Assembly: GCA_947626745.1 (NCBI GenBank)
Contig: CANQTF010000001.1
Span: 433,811-497,810, forward strand
DNA from: an uncultured Lachnospiraceae bacterium
GTDB lineage: Bacteria > Bacillota > Clostridia > Lachnospirales > Lachnospiraceae
Reading direction: 5' to 3'
DNA length: 64,000 nt
In this document: positions 8,315 to 17,840 of the stretch, piece by piece
Layout of the letters: every line of letters starts with the position of its first letter
Position numbering within the stretch: the stretch's first letter is position 1
Position numbers and translations under genes: made by a program
The notes under the pieces: model-generated
Database searches by the model: none
What the model was told of the DNA's origin: nothing
Seen by the model: only the letters and a program-made list of their open reading frames with translations

Positions 8315-9514
8315 CTATCTCTTCATCAGATAAAAGATCCACACCTTTTTCAGGTAATCCTGATAGCCGGCCTTATCCACGCCCTTGGCGGCGAGTATGG
8401 ATACGCTTCCGATCCTCTTTCCGTCGATCTTATACACCGCCTCTCCTATGGCATCTCCCTCCGCAACAGGCGCCTGGACGCTCTCCGGCAGACTGATCTC
8501 CTTCTGCACCTGACTTAAATTGCTTCCCTTGGTATCCAGATAGGAGAACGGTCCTTCGTAAGTGAGATAAAGCGTATCTTCAATACCGCCCTCCACTCTC
8601 TGTTCCGGCAGGGGATCCGTGTTCTCATCCCGATACATCTGACTGACGCTGTAGCCGTAATTGAGCAGCGCTATCGCGTCCTGAAAACGCGTCTTGCTGT
8701 CCGGCGCCCCCATCAGCACCGCGATCAGTTCCATGCCGTCCCGGTCCGCCGTGGCGGACAGACAGTAGAGCGCCTTGGACGTAGAGCCCGTTTTCAGCCC
8801 TGTCGCCCACTCATACTGTTTTAACAGCTTGTTGGTGCTCGAGAGCGTGAATGTCGAAGTGCCCGCATTCGTCTTGTGCTCGATATCCTCCATCCAGATC
8901 CGCGTGTAGTCAAACACCTCCGGATACTTCGTGATCAGTTCTCTGGACATGACGGCTACGTCCTTGGCGGAGGAATAATGGCCGTCGGATTCCGTCAGCC
9001 CGCAGCAGTCCTCAAAATGCGTATTCTGAAGCCCCAGTTCATCGGCTTTCTCGTTCATCAGTTTGACAAATTCGCTCTCGCTTCCCGCTATGTATTCCGC
9101 CACCGCCACACTGGCATCATTCCCCGACGAGACAATGATACACTTAAGCATCGTTTCCAGCGTCTGGGACTCTCCCTCCTCCAGAAAAACCTGTGAACCG
9201 CCCATTGACTTGGCATAGGCGCTCGTGGTAACGAGATCGTCCAGATGTATCCTGCCGCTCTTAATGTGCTCAAACGTGATGAGTAACGTCATGATCTTTG
9301 TAATGCTCGCCGGACTCCTGCGCACATCCGCATCCTGTTCACAGATCACCTGCCCGGTGGACGCTTCCATCACGATGTAAGAAGGCGTGGCAACGTCCGG
9401 CGCAGCGCACACATACATCGTCGTTTGCATAAATCCCGCGCTCAGCATGAGGCAGCCCGCCAAAAGCCACGCCGCAATACGCTTTCCCATTCTTCGCAAT
9501 ACTGTCACTCCCAC
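8315..9514 (-). CDS. D-alanyl-D-alanine carboxypeptidase (PBP5/DacF family), copy 2
   Basis: The 399-residue protein has a signal peptide (after MGKRIAAWLL, ending near YVCAAP) and the three penicillin-binding motifs SITK, SGN and KTG, followed by a C-terminal PBP5-C beta domain. It should act as an extracytoplasmic D,D-carboxypeptidase that limits peptidoglycan cross-linking. The C-terminus ends YQDYLKKVWIFYLMKR, resembling an amphipathic membrane anchor. A start at the second Met (8 codons in) is also possible. It is only distantly similar to copy 1 at 4628-5842. It is the first gene of a leftward run through the phosphoesterase into scpAB. Confidence 0.92.
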   Translation of the reverse strand: MGVTVLRRMGKRIAAWLLAGCLMLSAGFMQTTMYVCAAPDVATPSYIVMEASTGQVICEQDADVRRSPASITKIMTLLITFEHIKSGRIHLDDLVTTSAYAKSMGGSQVFLEEGESQTLETMLKCIIVSSGNDASVAVAEYIAGSESEFVKLMNEKADELGLQNTHFEDCCGLTESDGHYSSAKDVAVMSRELITKYPEVFDYTRIWMEDIEHKTNAGTSTFTLSSTNKLLKQYEWATGLKTGSTSKALYCLSATADRDGMELIAVLMGAPDSKTRFQDAIALLNYGYSVSQMYRDENTDPLPEQRVEGGIEDTLYLTYEGPFSYLDTKGSNLSQVQKEISLPESVQAPVAEGDAIGEAVYKIDGKRIGSVSILAAKGVDKAGYQDYLKKVWIFYLMKR

Positions 9515-9604
9515 TTCTGCATACTCCGCTGCAGATATTTTTTATTTACTATACATATTGCGGCGGGACAACAGATATGCCGGAAAACCGTATTTTCTTT
9601 CCAA

Positions 9605-9637
9605 ACAAAAACAGACCCAAAATCTCTTTTGAGTCTG
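9605..9637 (-). terminator. Rho-independent terminator of rpsU
   Basis: An 11 bp inverted repeat (CAGACTCAAAA / TTTTGGGTCTG, one mismatch or wobble) with a 4-base loop is followed leftward by TTTTTG. It begins 13 bp after the rpsU stop. Confidence 0.85.
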
Positions 9638-9650
9638 CCTGTCACATTGC

Positions 9651-9827
9651 TTAATTGTATTTGCGTTTTCTCGCCGCTTCGGACTTCTTCTTGCGTCTGA
9701 CGCTGGGCTTCTCGTAATGCTCTCTCTTACGGATCTCCTGCTGGATACCTGCCTTTGCGCAGCTTCTCTTGAAACGGCGCAACGCGCTGTCCAAAGTCTC
9801 GTTTTCTTTTACGATTACGTTTGACAT
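9651..9827 (-). CDS. rpsU: 30S ribosomal protein S21
   Basis: The 58-residue, strongly basic protein starts [20 protein letters not shown] and ends in [12 protein letters not shown], the standard S21 sequence. It binds the 30S subunit near the anti-Shine-Dalgarno region. ATG 9827 was chosen because AGGGAGG lies about 11 bp upstream and it gives the normal family length; the frame extends upstream to 9860. It is a single-gene transcript with its own strong promoter (9903-9930) and terminator (9605-9637). Confidence 0.97.
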   Translation of the reverse strand: MSNVIVKENETLDSALRRFKRSCAKAGIQQEIRKREHYEKPSVRRKKKSEAARKRKYN

Positions 9828-9902
9828 TCTCGCACCTGACCTCCCTTCAGTCCCTGACAAGCATTTCGACTGATCGGGTTATTTTCTTCACACACAATAC
9901 AG

Positions 9903-9930
9903 ATTATACCACAATTTGGCTGTGAGTCAA
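9903..9930 (-). promoter_or_regulatory. Strong sigma-A-type promoter of rpsU
   Basis: Reading leftward, TTGACT (9930-9925), a 16 bp spacer and TATAAT (9908-9903) form a near-consensus vegetative promoter about 75 bp upstream of the rpsU start. Confidence 0.85.
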
Positions 9931-9984
9931 CCACTAATTTTATATCTGCGTAAGACCGGAAACAGCAGAAGACCGCGCCCTGCG

Positions 9985-12621
9985 TCACACCTGCTCTTTC
10001 AGCACCTTCGCCGCCTCTGCGAGCGCCGCGTCGATGCCCGCCGGATTCTTGCCGCCGGCCTGCGCCATATTGGGACGTCCGCCGCCGCCTCCGCCGACCA
10101 GCGCAGCAATGCCCTTGATCAGATTGCCGGCATGAGCGCCCTTTGCCATCGCGCCGTCGGTCGCCATAGCGATCATATTTACCTTGCCGTCGTTCTCGGA
10201 GATCAGAACGACCACGCCTTCACCGAGTTTCTCCTTCAACTGGTCGCCCAGCTCCCGGAGGCCGTTCATATCCACTCCTGCCACCTTGGACGCCAGCAGC
10301 TTCACGCCGCCGACTTCCTGTACCTGATCCATGACATCGCCGAGAGCGTCCTTCGCCAGCTTACTCTTCAACGACTCATTCTCACTCTGCAGCGCCTTCA
10401 TTTCGGCCATAAGATGCTCACACCGCTCTACCAGACCGGCCGGTGATGTCTTGAGGGTCTTGGCCGCCATATCGAGCTGTTCTTCCAATTTCTGATAGTA
10501 AGCGGTCACGTTGCTGCCTGTCACCGCCTCAATACGGCGCACACCCGCCGCCACGCCCGACTCGGACAGTATCTTAAAGGAGCCGATCATGCCTGTTGCC
10601 TTGACATGCGTGCCTCCGCACAGCTCTTTGGAGAAATCACCCATCTCCACAACGCGCACCGTCTCGCCGTACTTTTCGCCGAAAAGCGCCATCGCGCCGG
10701 ATCTTTTTGCTTCCTCTATCGTCATGATGTTCGTCCGGACAGGCAGATTTTCCGCTATCTTCTCATTGACGAGCCTCTCGACCTTCTGCAGCTCCTCCGT
10801 CGTCATCGCCGCAGCGTGCGAAAAGTCAAAGCGCGTCCGCTCGCCGTCCTGATAAGAGCCGGCCTGCTCCACATGATTGCCCAACACCTCGCGGAGCGCT
10901 TTCTGCAGCAGATGCGTTGCGCTGTGATTCTTACAGGTACTGCTCCTTCTCTCCTTGTCCACAGACAGGGTCACGGTATCTCCCGTCTTGAGCATTCCTC
11001 TTGTCACCCTGCCGATGTGTCCGACTTTACCGCCCAGCAGCTTTATGGTATTCTCGACTTTAAACTCGCCCTCCGCGGCAGTGATCACGCCGATATCGCC
11101 TTCCTGACCGCCCATCGTGGCATAGAAAGGCGTCTGTTCGACGATCACGGTCCCCACTTCACCGTCCGTCAGAGCCTCCGCCAGCTCCGTCTCCGTCGTG
11201 AGCACCGTCACCTTGGAATCATATGTCAGATCGTCATAACCCACAAACTCTGTCGTGACGGAGGGATCGATAGATTCATACACCGTCACGTCCGCGCCCA
11301 TATAGTTGGTCACTTTTCTCGCTTTGCGCGCCTTGTCTTTCTGCTCCTGCATACACGCCCTGAAGCCGTCCTCATCTACGGTAAATCCTTTTTCCTCCAA
11401 GATCTCCTTCGTGAGATCCAGCGGAAAGCCATAGGTGTCATACAGCCGGAACGCCTCCGTGCCGTCAAGCTGTCTGCCGCCGCTCTTGGCAAGATCCTCC
11501 TCCATCTCGTTTAAGATGTTTAAGCCCTGATCGATGGTCTTGTTAAATTTATTCTCTTCCTGCGTCAGCACATTGAAGATAAACTCTTTCTTCTCCTCCA
11601 GCTCCGGATAACCGTCCTTAGACCCCTCGATCACGGTGTTTGCCAGATCGGACAGGAACGTACCCTGAATGCCGAGTTTTCTGCCCTGACGCGCCGCACG
11701 TCTTATGATACGCCGCAGCACATATCCTCTGCCCTCGTTGGAAGGCATGATGCCGTCCGAGATCATGAATGTGGCGGAACGGATATGATCGGTGATGATA
11801 CGTATGGAAACATCCGTGTCATAATCTTTCTTGTACGCCACGCCCGCGATCTCGCACACCTTCGTGCGCAGCGCCAGGATCGTGTCCACATCAAAGATAG
11901 AATCCACATCCTGCACGACGGAGGCCAGTCTTTCCAGTCCCATGCCCGTATCGATATTCTTCTGGGCCAGCTCCGTGTAATTTCCTTTGCCGTCATTGTC
12001 AAACTGCGTAAAAACGTTGTTCCAGATCTCCATGTAGCGGTCGCAGTCACAGCCCACCGTACAGCCGGGCTTGCCGCAGCCGTACTTCTCCCCGCGGTCA
12101 TAGTACACCTCCGAGCAAGGGCCGCAGGGTCCCGAACCGTGCTCCCAGAAGTTGTCTTCCTTGCCGAAACGGTAAATCCGCTCCGGTGCGATGCCGATAT
12201 CCTTATTCCAGATCTCGAATGCCTCGTCGTCGTCCTCGTAGACAGACGGATAGAGCCTGTCGGGGTCTAAGCCGACCACCTCCGTCAGGAACTCCCAGCA
12301 CCACGAGATCGCTTCCTTCTTAAAATAATCGCCGAAAGAAAAGTTGCCGAGCATCTCGAAGAACGTGCCGTGTCTCGCCGTCTTGCCCACATTTTCCAGA
12401 TCGCCCGTCCGAATGCATTTCTGGCATGTGGTGACACGTCTTCTGGGCGGGATCTCCTGCCCCGTAAAATACGGCTTTAACGGCGCCATACCGGAGTTGA
12501 TCAGCAAAAGACTGTTGTCGTTGTGAGGCACCAGCGAAAAACTCTTCATTTTCAGATGTCCCTTGCTCTCAAAAAAGTCAAGAAACATTTTGCGCAGTTC
12601 ATTTACACCATACGGTTTCAT
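9985..12621 (-). CDS. alaS: Alanyl-tRNA synthetase
   Basis: The 878-residue product has full AlaRS length. It has the class II catalytic domain (starting MKPYGVNELRKMFLDFF), the HSATHLL editing-domain zinc motif paired with CGGTHV, and the C-terminal C-Ala domain with its glycine-rich GGGGGGRPNMAQAGG segment. It charges tRNA-Ala and edits mischarged Ser and Gly. The start at 12621 follows AGAAAGGACAGAG; an upstream open extension to 12732 overlaps glyQS and is not believable. It lies 37 bp downstream of glyQS in the same direction. No T-box leader is present in that gap. Confidence 0.97.
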   Translation of the reverse strand: MKPYGVNELRKMFLDFFESKGHLKMKSFSLVPHNDNSLLLINSGMAPLKPYFTGQEIPPRRRVTTCQKCIRTGDLENVGKTARHGTFFEMLGNFSFGDYFKKEAISWCWEFLTEVVGLDPDRLYPSVYEDDDEAFEIWNKDIGIAPERIYRFGKEDNFWEHGSGPCGPCSEVYYDRGEKYGCGKPGCTVGCDCDRYMEIWNNVFTQFDNDGKGNYTELAQKNIDTGMGLERLASVVQDVDSIFDVDTILALRTKVCEIAGVAYKKDYDTDVSIRIITDHIRSATFMISDGIMPSNEGRGYVLRRIIRRAARQGRKLGIQGTFLSDLANTVIEGSKDGYPELEEKKEFIFNVLTQEENKFNKTIDQGLNILNEMEEDLAKSGGRQLDGTEAFRLYDTYGFPLDLTKEILEEKGFTVDEDGFRACMQEQKDKARKARKVTNYMGADVTVYESIDPSVTTEFVGYDDLTYDSKVTVLTTETELAEALTDGEVGTVIVEQTPFYATMGGQEGDIGVITAAEGEFKVENTIKLLGGKVGHIGRVTRGMLKTGDTVTLSVDKERRSSTCKNHSATHLLQKALREVLGNHVEQAGSYQDGERTRFDFSHAAAMTTEELQKVERLVNEKIAENLPVRTNIMTIEEAKRSGAMALFGEKYGETVRVVEMGDFSKELCGGTHVKATGMIGSFKILSESGVAAGVRRIEAVTGSNVTAYYQKLEEQLDMAAKTLKTSPAGLVERCEHLMAEMKALQSENESLKSKLAKDALGDVMDQVQEVGGVKLLASKVAGVDMNGLRELGDQLKEKLGEGVVVLISENDGKVNMIAMATDGAMAKGAHAGNLIKGIAALVGGGGGGRPNMAQAGGKNPAGIDAALAEAAKVLKEQV

Positions 12622-12658
12622 TTCGTTACTCTGTCCTTTCTGCAATCGTATATCGTCA

Positions 12659-14047
12659 TCAAAAATCAAATTTATCCGCAAAGTATGCGTCAAGTTCCGC
12701 GATCGCGACGCGCTCCTGTTCCATGGAATCACGGAATCTGACAGTGACGCAGCCGTCCGTCTCGGAGTCGAAATCGTATGTAACGCAGAACGGCGTGCCG
12801 ATCTCGTCTTGTCTGCGATAGCGCTTGCCGATGTTTCCTCTGTCGTCGAACTCGCAGTTATACTTCTTGGACAACTGCGTATAGATCTTCTCGGCGCCCT
12901 CGTTCAGCTTCTTGGAAAGCGGCAGCACGCCGATCTTGACGGGTGCGATCGCCGGGTGGAAATGCAGTACGGTGCGCACGTCGCCCTCGCCGATCTCCTC
13001 CTCGTCGTAGGCCGCGCAGAGAAATGCAAGGACCACCCGGTCAGCGCCGAGCGACGGCTCGATAACGTAAGGCACGTATTTTTCATTCTTCGTATCGTCA
13101 AAATACGACATATCCTCTCCGGAAGTATTCTGATGCTGTGTCAGGTCGTAATCCGTTCTGTCGGCGATCCCCCAAAGTTCGCCCCAGCCGAAGGGGAACA
13201 GGAACTCGATGTCCGTCGTCCCTTTGGAATAGAAAGCCAGTTCCGCGGGATCATGATCGCGCAGACGCATCTCTTCCTCTTTGATCCCAAGGGAGATGAG
13301 CCAGTCGCGGCAGAATCCTCTCCAGTACCGGAACCATTCCAGATCCGTTCCGGGTTCACAGAAAAACTCCAGCTCCATCTGCTCAAATTCCCTTGTGCGG
13401 AACGTAAAATTGCCCGGCGTGATCTCATTGCGGAAGGACTTGCCGATCTGTCCGATGCCGAAGGGGATCTTCTTGCGGGAAGTCCGCTGCACGTTCTTGA
13501 AATTCACGAAAATGCCCTGCGCCGTCTCAGGCCGCAGATAGACCGTGTTCTTGGCGTCCTCGGTGACACCCTGAAATGTCTTGAACATTAGGTTGAACTG
13601 TCTGATATCGGTAAAGTTATGTTTGCCGCAGGTGGGGCAGGGAATGTTATGTTCCTCCACGAAATCCTTCATCTGCTGCTGGCTCCAGCCGTCCACCGAC
13701 TCCTCAAAGCTGATGCCGTTCTCCGCCGCATAATCCTCGATCAGCTTATCCGCGCGGAATCTCTCATGGCATTCCTTACAGTCCATCAGCGGATCGGAAA
13801 ACCCGCCCAGATGTCCCGATGCGACCCAAGTCTGCGGATTCATCAGAATGGCGCAGTCCACGCCGACATTGTAGGGATTCTCCGTAATAAACTTCTGCCA
13901 CCATGCCTTCTTCACATTATTCTTAAGCTCCACGCCCAGATTGCCGTAGTCCCATGTGTTTGCCAATCCGCCGTAGATCTCGGAGCCGGGATACACAAAC
14001 CCTCTCGCCTTTGCCAAAGCCACTATTTTGTCCATTGTCTTTTCCAT
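12659..14047 (-). CDS. glyQS: Glycyl-tRNA synthetase (single-chain alpha2 type)
   Basis: The 462-residue protein is the dimeric, archaeal/Gram-positive form of GlyRS. The start ([20 protein letters not shown]) and the ARG...[10 protein letters not shown] class II motif region are typical, and the C-terminal anticodon-binding domain contains [14 protein letters not shown] CxxC pair in [12 protein letters not shown] suggests bound zinc. It lies between a small lipoprotein gene (74 bp upstream) and alaS (37 bp downstream). Two adjacent synthetase genes in one transcript are plausible, but no T-box fits in the 73 bp upstream gap. Confidence 0.96.
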   Translation of the reverse strand: MEKTMDKIVALAKARGFVYPGSEIYGGLANTWDYGNLGVELKNNVKKAWWQKFITENPYNVGVDCAILMNPQTWVASGHLGGFSDPLMDCKECHERFRADKLIEDYAAENGISFEESVDGWSQQQMKDFVEEHNIPCPTCGKHNFTDIRQFNLMFKTFQGVTEDAKNTVYLRPETAQGIFVNFKNVQRTSRKKIPFGIGQIGKSFRNEITPGNFTFRTREFEQMELEFFCEPGTDLEWFRYWRGFCRDWLISLGIKEEEMRLRDHDPAELAFYSKGTTDIEFLFPFGWGELWGIADRTDYDLTQHQNTSGEDMSYFDDTKNEKYVPYVIEPSLGADRVVLAFLCAAYDEEEIGEGDVRTVLHFHPAIAPVKIGVLPLSKKLNEGAEKIYTQLSKKYNCEFDDRGNIGKRYRRQDEIGTPFCVTYDFDSETDGCVTVRFRDSMEQERVAIAELDAYFADKFDF

Positions 14048-14120
14048 AATGATTTCCTCTCTGTCTCTCCCGCCCGACGACGGTTATTTATGATGATCGC
14101 CACTGTGATATGGCTTTCCC

Positions 14121-14756
14121 TCACTCAAATATGATATATGACAGCACGCTCTCCCCCGAGCCCGCGTCCTCCGGATACGATATGCGGACGCTCTTGTTTC
14201 CCGCAAAAGACACGTCCAGACCGCTCATCGCGCTCTGGTTGATGTAGAGAACTTTTCCGTAGGTATTCACGATCAGGTCCTCCGAGGGCTTGGTCGCTAT
14301 GACAGCGATCTTTTTCCTGTCCTGCTCTTCCATGAAGCCGAGTTCCGTCGGTTCGCCGTCCGCCGAGACAAAAGCCACACTTTCCAGCGGATACCCCTGC
14401 GCGCCCGCCTCCGTCAGCGGGCCTACGAACAATTCCCTGTGATTGAAGCCGCTGTAGTCCTGATCCGCAGCATACCGGAGCAGTATGGTCACACTGCCGT
14501 TCTTCTCTTCCACGGATTCCAGCTCCACACGGTCGTCGCCGTGATCCGCACAGTACGCCGCCACTCTTTCCTCCGCCAGTGTCCTCAGTTCATCCGCCTC
14601 GTAATAATCCTGCTCCAGCTCCCCGACGATCTGATGCGTGATCGTCCCGTCCTTACCGAGCGAGACGGAAGAGACCTCCGCTCCTCTGTCCTGTCCGCAG
14701 CCGATCAGTCCGAAAGCTGCCGCGAGAATCACAAGAGCCGCTTTCCCTTTTTGCAT
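14121..14756 (-). CDS. Predicted lipoprotein of unknown function
   Basis: I do not recognise the family. The 211-residue protein begins with a lipoprotein signal whose lipobox LIGC puts the modified cysteine at residue 20. The remainder is an acidic, beta-rich extracytoplasmic domain without evident catalytic motifs. It is the gene between recO and glyQS on the leftward strand, 52 bp after the recO stop. Surface attachment is the only inference the sequence supports. Confidence 0.75.
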   Translation of the reverse strand: MQKGKAALVILAAAFGLIGCGQDRGAEVSSVSLGKDGTITHQIVGELEQDYYEADELRTLAEERVAAYCADHGDDRVELESVEEKNGSVTILLRYAADQDYSGFNHRELFVGPLTEAGAQGYPLESVAFVSADGEPTELGFMEEQDRKKIAVIATKPSEDLIVNTYGKVLYINQSAMSGLDVSFAGNKSVRISYPEDAGSGESVLSYIIFE

Positions 14757-14808
14757 ATGTTTCTCCTCCGGTCAATTCTGGTTCGCTAACATACCGCATT
14801 ACATTATA

Positions 14809-15456
14809 TTAAAGATTATCCACAATTTCAAGACTTTTAAACGGACGGTCCGTATATCGTCTGCGATACGCATCGGCGATCCGGCCAAGCTGCGCGAGCA
14901 CTTTCGGCGTCACGGTAAAAGTATACAGCTTCTCAATGCCCGACGTCATAATATAGGAGACCGCGTAGGCAGTTGAGTCTTCCCATTCTCCCTCCGCGGG
15001 CATTCCCGGAAATTCGCCGTTCAACACCATCGCTTTCATTTCAAATATGTAACGGACCAGTCTGTTGGGGATCCCCTCATGCAAAAGCGCCCGCAGAGAC
15101 TGATAGAGCAGCTTCAGCATTTCTTTCTCGTCGTTGTTTTCCCGCGTATAATAATCCATCACTTCCAGAAAATACATGCCGTAGCACGCGCCCTCAAAGT
15201 CTTCGCGGAAGCCCTCGAAATAATTGCTGATAGCCGCCTCCGTGACAGTGTACGAGCTTCTTCCGGCATAGATCTTAAATACGCCGAAGGAAAACGGATC
15301 GGTCGCCGCCAGCAGTCTGCTGCCCTGTCTGCGCGCCCCTCTCGCAAATGCCGATATCTTTCCCATTTCCGCCGTCAGGATAACGATCCTTCTGTCGTAC
15401 TCGCCGATCGGTTCAGTCTTTAAAACCATCCCCGTAATCTGTGTAAACTCCTGCAT
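14809..15456 (-). CDS. recO: DNA repair protein RecO
   Basis: The N-terminal OB fold is recognisable (ITGMVLKTEPIGEYDRRIVILT...GKISAFARGARR), followed by a helical C-terminal domain. RecO loads RecA on SSB-coated single-stranded DNA with RecR during gap repair. At 215 residues it is shorter than usual (about 240-260). The C-terminal zinc-finger cysteines found in many RecO proteins are missing: only one Cys is present, in ACYGM. Its start overlaps the end of the yqzL-like gene by 44 bp, which implies translational coupling, and the era-yqzL-recO order matches Bacillus. Confidence 0.9.
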   Translation of the reverse strand: MQEFTQITGMVLKTEPIGEYDRRIVILTAEMGKISAFARGARRQGSRLLAATDPFSFGVFKIYAGRSSYTVTEAAISNYFEGFREDFEGACYGMYFLEVMDYYTRENNDEKEMLKLLYQSLRALLHEGIPNRLVRYIFEMKAMVLNGEFPGMPAEGEWEDSTAYAVSYIMTSGIEKLYTFTVTPKVLAQLGRIADAYRRRYTDRPFKSLEIVDNL

Positions 15457-15601
15457 GAGAATGCTCTCCCGAATGTTCTCCCGCTCCCCCGGGATTTCCT
15501 AAGCGCTGTGTCTGCGCTTCTTTCGCCGCATTTCTGTATGCCAGAAAATCGTCGATCTTCCCCGTCGTCATAAATCTGTCCCAGTAATTTATCTCATTCA
15601 T
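15413..15601 (-). CDS. YqzL-like small protein
   Basis: The 62-residue protein begins MNEINYWDRFMTTGKIDDFLAY. The W..F..TG.ID.YL.Y pattern and the position between era and recO match the YqzL family of Bacillus (about 47 residues). The second half, rich in Gly and His (GGAGEHSGEHSHAG), goes beyond the usual family length and lies largely where the gene overlaps recO. Its function is unknown even in Bacillus. It is 59 bp downstream of era and overlaps recO by 44 bp. Confidence 0.72.
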   Translation of the reverse strand: MNEINYWDRFMTTGKIDDFLAYRNAAKEAQTQRLGNPGGAGEHSGEHSHAGVYTDYGDGFKD

Positions 15602-15660
15602 CTTACGCCCCTAATCCTCTCTCATCAGCTCATGATTAGGGTTCGCAGATTTGCCTTTTT

Positions 15661-16566
15661 CTATTCTGTATCTTTCGGATCGTAGCCGAAATTTTTCAGC
15701 AGGTAATCACTGTCCCGCCAGTCCTTTTTCACCTTGACCCAGAGTTTGAGATTGACTTGGTTTTCTACAAGATCTTCTATCTCCGGCCGTGCCAGGGAGC
15801 CGATCCTCTTTAACATGCTCCCCTGTCTGCCGATGATGATCCCCTTGTGGGATTCCCGCTCGCAGATGATCGTCGCCTCAATATCGACGATGCGCTTCTT
15901 AAACTTCATCATCTCGATCGTCACCGCGATACCGTGAGGCACTTCTTCCTCCAGACATTTCAGCGCTTTCTCCCGGATCAGCTCCGCCACGATCTGGCGC
16001 ATAGGCTGATCCGTCACCGTGTCCTCATCATAGAACGGCTCGCCGTATGGCAGGTACTTCATGATGCATGAGATCAGCACGTCCAGCCCGTCTCTCTTAA
16101 GCGCGGAGACCGGAACGATCTCCGCGAAATCATACTGTTTTCTGTACAGGTCGATATAGGTGAGCAGCAGATCCTTCCGCACGGTATCTATCTTGTTGAT
16201 GACAAGAATGACCGGTGTGGCGGTCTTTTTAAGCTGTTCGATGATATGCTGCTCCCCCGCGCCGATATAGTCCGTCGGCTCCACCAGCCACACGATCACA
16301 TCCACCTCGGACATGGTCCGTTCGGCCACGTTCACCATATAAGTCCCCAGCTTGTTCTTGGCCTTATGAATGCCGGGCGTATCCAGAAACACGATCTGGC
16401 CCTCCCCGGAAGTGTAGACCGTTTGGATCCTGTTTCTGGTGGTCTGCGGTCTGTTCGAGGTGATCGCGATCTTCTGTCCGATCAGCGCGTTCATCAGCGT
16501 CGATTTCCCCACATTGGGTCTGCCGATCAGCGTGGCAAACCCGGATTTGAATGCAGCGTTCTCCAT
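15661..16566 (-). CDS. era: GTPase Era
   Basis: The 301-residue protein carries the GTPase motifs G1 (GRPNVGKST, residues 15-23), G3 (DTPGIH) and G4 (NKID). The C-terminal KH domain contains IIIGRQGSMLKRIG. Era binds the 3' end of 16S rRNA and is needed for 30S maturation. Length and motif order are normal. It is followed by the yqzL-like gene and recO and preceded after 15 bp by a DUF4349 lipoprotein gene on the same strand. Confidence 0.97.
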   Translation of the reverse strand: MENAAFKSGFATLIGRPNVGKSTLMNALIGQKIAITSNRPQTTRNRIQTVYTSGEGQIVFLDTPGIHKAKNKLGTYMVNVAERTMSEVDVIVWLVEPTDYIGAGEQHIIEQLKKTATPVILVINKIDTVRKDLLLTYIDLYRKQYDFAEIVPVSALKRDGLDVLISCIMKYLPYGEPFYDEDTVTDQPMRQIVAELIREKALKCLEEEVPHGIAVTIEMMKFKKRIVDIEATIICERESHKGIIIGRQGSMLKRIGSLARPEIEDLVENQVNLKLWVKVKKDWRDSDYLLKNFGYDPKDTE

Positions 16567-16581
16567 AGATGCCCTTTCTTC

Positions 16582-17733
16582 TTATTTTTCTTCTGTATCC
16601 GCGCCCTTTTGCGCCTGTTTGCTCTCGTTTTCCGCCATGTCCTTATCTTCCCCGATCACGGGCATCTTCCACTCCGCCGCAGCCGTCCGTTCCGCCTTCT
16701 TGGACCGGCGTCTTCCGAACCATTTCCACGTCTTCTTTGCGCTGCGCTTTCTGTATAATTTCCACACAAACCGGCAGACGAAGAACAGAATGACGATCAC
16801 GATCAGCCAGCAGACGATATAGGGCAGATTGATGACAAAGCCGACCAGCGCGTTCTGCAGGTCGATGCCGAGGCGATAGAGATTGTCGGAAAGTCCCTGC
16901 CTGATCCTGCCCCAGATACCCTTCTCCTCCGTGGGCGTCAGCCGCTTCACCTCCTGCACGTTCAGGTTGACCGTGCTGTAACTGACCTGATTTTGCAGCG
17001 TGCGGAGCTGGGATTCCATACTCTCCAATTCATAGCGCACCTCGGAGAGTCTGGACTCGATCGTGATCAGATCCTCCACCGTCTCCGCCTGTTCAAGAAG
17101 CTCCAGAAGACGCTCCTGCTCCGTCGCGAGCGCATTCCTATGACTCTCCAGATCCACATACCGCAGGGTCACATCCTCGACACGCTCCTCCTTATTCACG
17201 ATGTTGGACACTTCGCCCACCTTGCCGACAAAGCTGTCCAGCCTGTCGGCCGGAATGCGCACCGTCAGATTGCAGCTCCTGCGCTGAAGATCCGTATCCG
17301 CATATTGATTGCCGTTATACTGATACCGGTACTCCACATAACCGCCAAGGGCCGTGATCTGCGTTTCCAGCTCGGCGAGCAGATCGTCATACTGCTCCGT
17401 TTCCGTGTACAGATCCACCGTCTTGATCAGCTTGCGCGATGCCGTCTGCGCGCTCTCTTCCGTGATCTGCGCGCTGCTGCCCGACGCCGCGTCTGGTTCC
17501 GGGGCGCTCCCCGCTTCATACCCTTCCTCAGCGGGCACTTCCGTCACATACGTTCCGTTGTCATACAGACCGTAGTCCGCGCCCGCATAGACAGCGGTAT
17601 CCATCGCCGCTTCCTGCGTGGCCATAGACTTATCGTAGCTGCTGCCGCAGCCCGCAAGCAGTCCCGCCGCAAGCGCCGCCGCGAGGCAGACCGCCGCCTG
17701 TTTTCTCCCTCTCTTCAGCAATCTCCTTTTCAT
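16582..17733 (-). CDS. DUF4349-domain lipoprotein with C-terminal membrane helix
   Basis: The 383-residue protein starts with a lipobox (LLAGC, modified Cys29). A low-complexity acidic region follows, then a DUF4349 domain with a long predicted coiled coil (around residues 205-250, rich in LEE/LES heptads). A transmembrane helix (about 315-335) leads to a basic cytoplasmic tail (KRSAKKTWKWFGRRR). DUF4349 proteins are envelope proteins of unknown function. It is 15 bp upstream of era and probably shares its transcript. A 107 bp gap separates it from the peptidase gene upstream. Confidence 0.85.
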   Translation of the reverse strand: MKRRLLKRGRKQAAVCLAAALAAGLLAGCGSSYDKSMATQEAAMDTAVYAGADYGLYDNGTYVTEVPAEEGYEAGSAPEPDAASGSSAQITEESAQTASRKLIKTVDLYTETEQYDDLLAELETQITALGGYVEYRYQYNGNQYADTDLQRRSCNLTVRIPADRLDSFVGKVGEVSNIVNKEERVEDVTLRYVDLESHRNALATEQERLLELLEQAETVEDLITIESRLSEVRYELESMESQLRTLQNQVSYSTVNLNVQEVKRLTPTEEKGIWGRIRQGLSDNLYRLGIDLQNALVGFVINLPYIVCWLIVIVILFFVCRFVWKLYRKRSAKKTWKWFGRRRSKKAERTAAAEWKMPVIGEDKDMAENESKQAQKGADTEEK

Positions 17734-17840
17734 AACCTTTCCTCCCTTGTGTCACTGTGCGGATCTCTCATGCCATAACAGGCCAAAGATACGCCTTCTT
17801 CACGGATAATACCTCTCGGCGCGGCAAAAGGTTGCGCCGG

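Noticed and set aside
12622..14120. T-box leaders for alaS or glyQS
   Set aside because: The upstream gaps are 37 and 73 bp, too short, and contain no T-box consensus or terminator.
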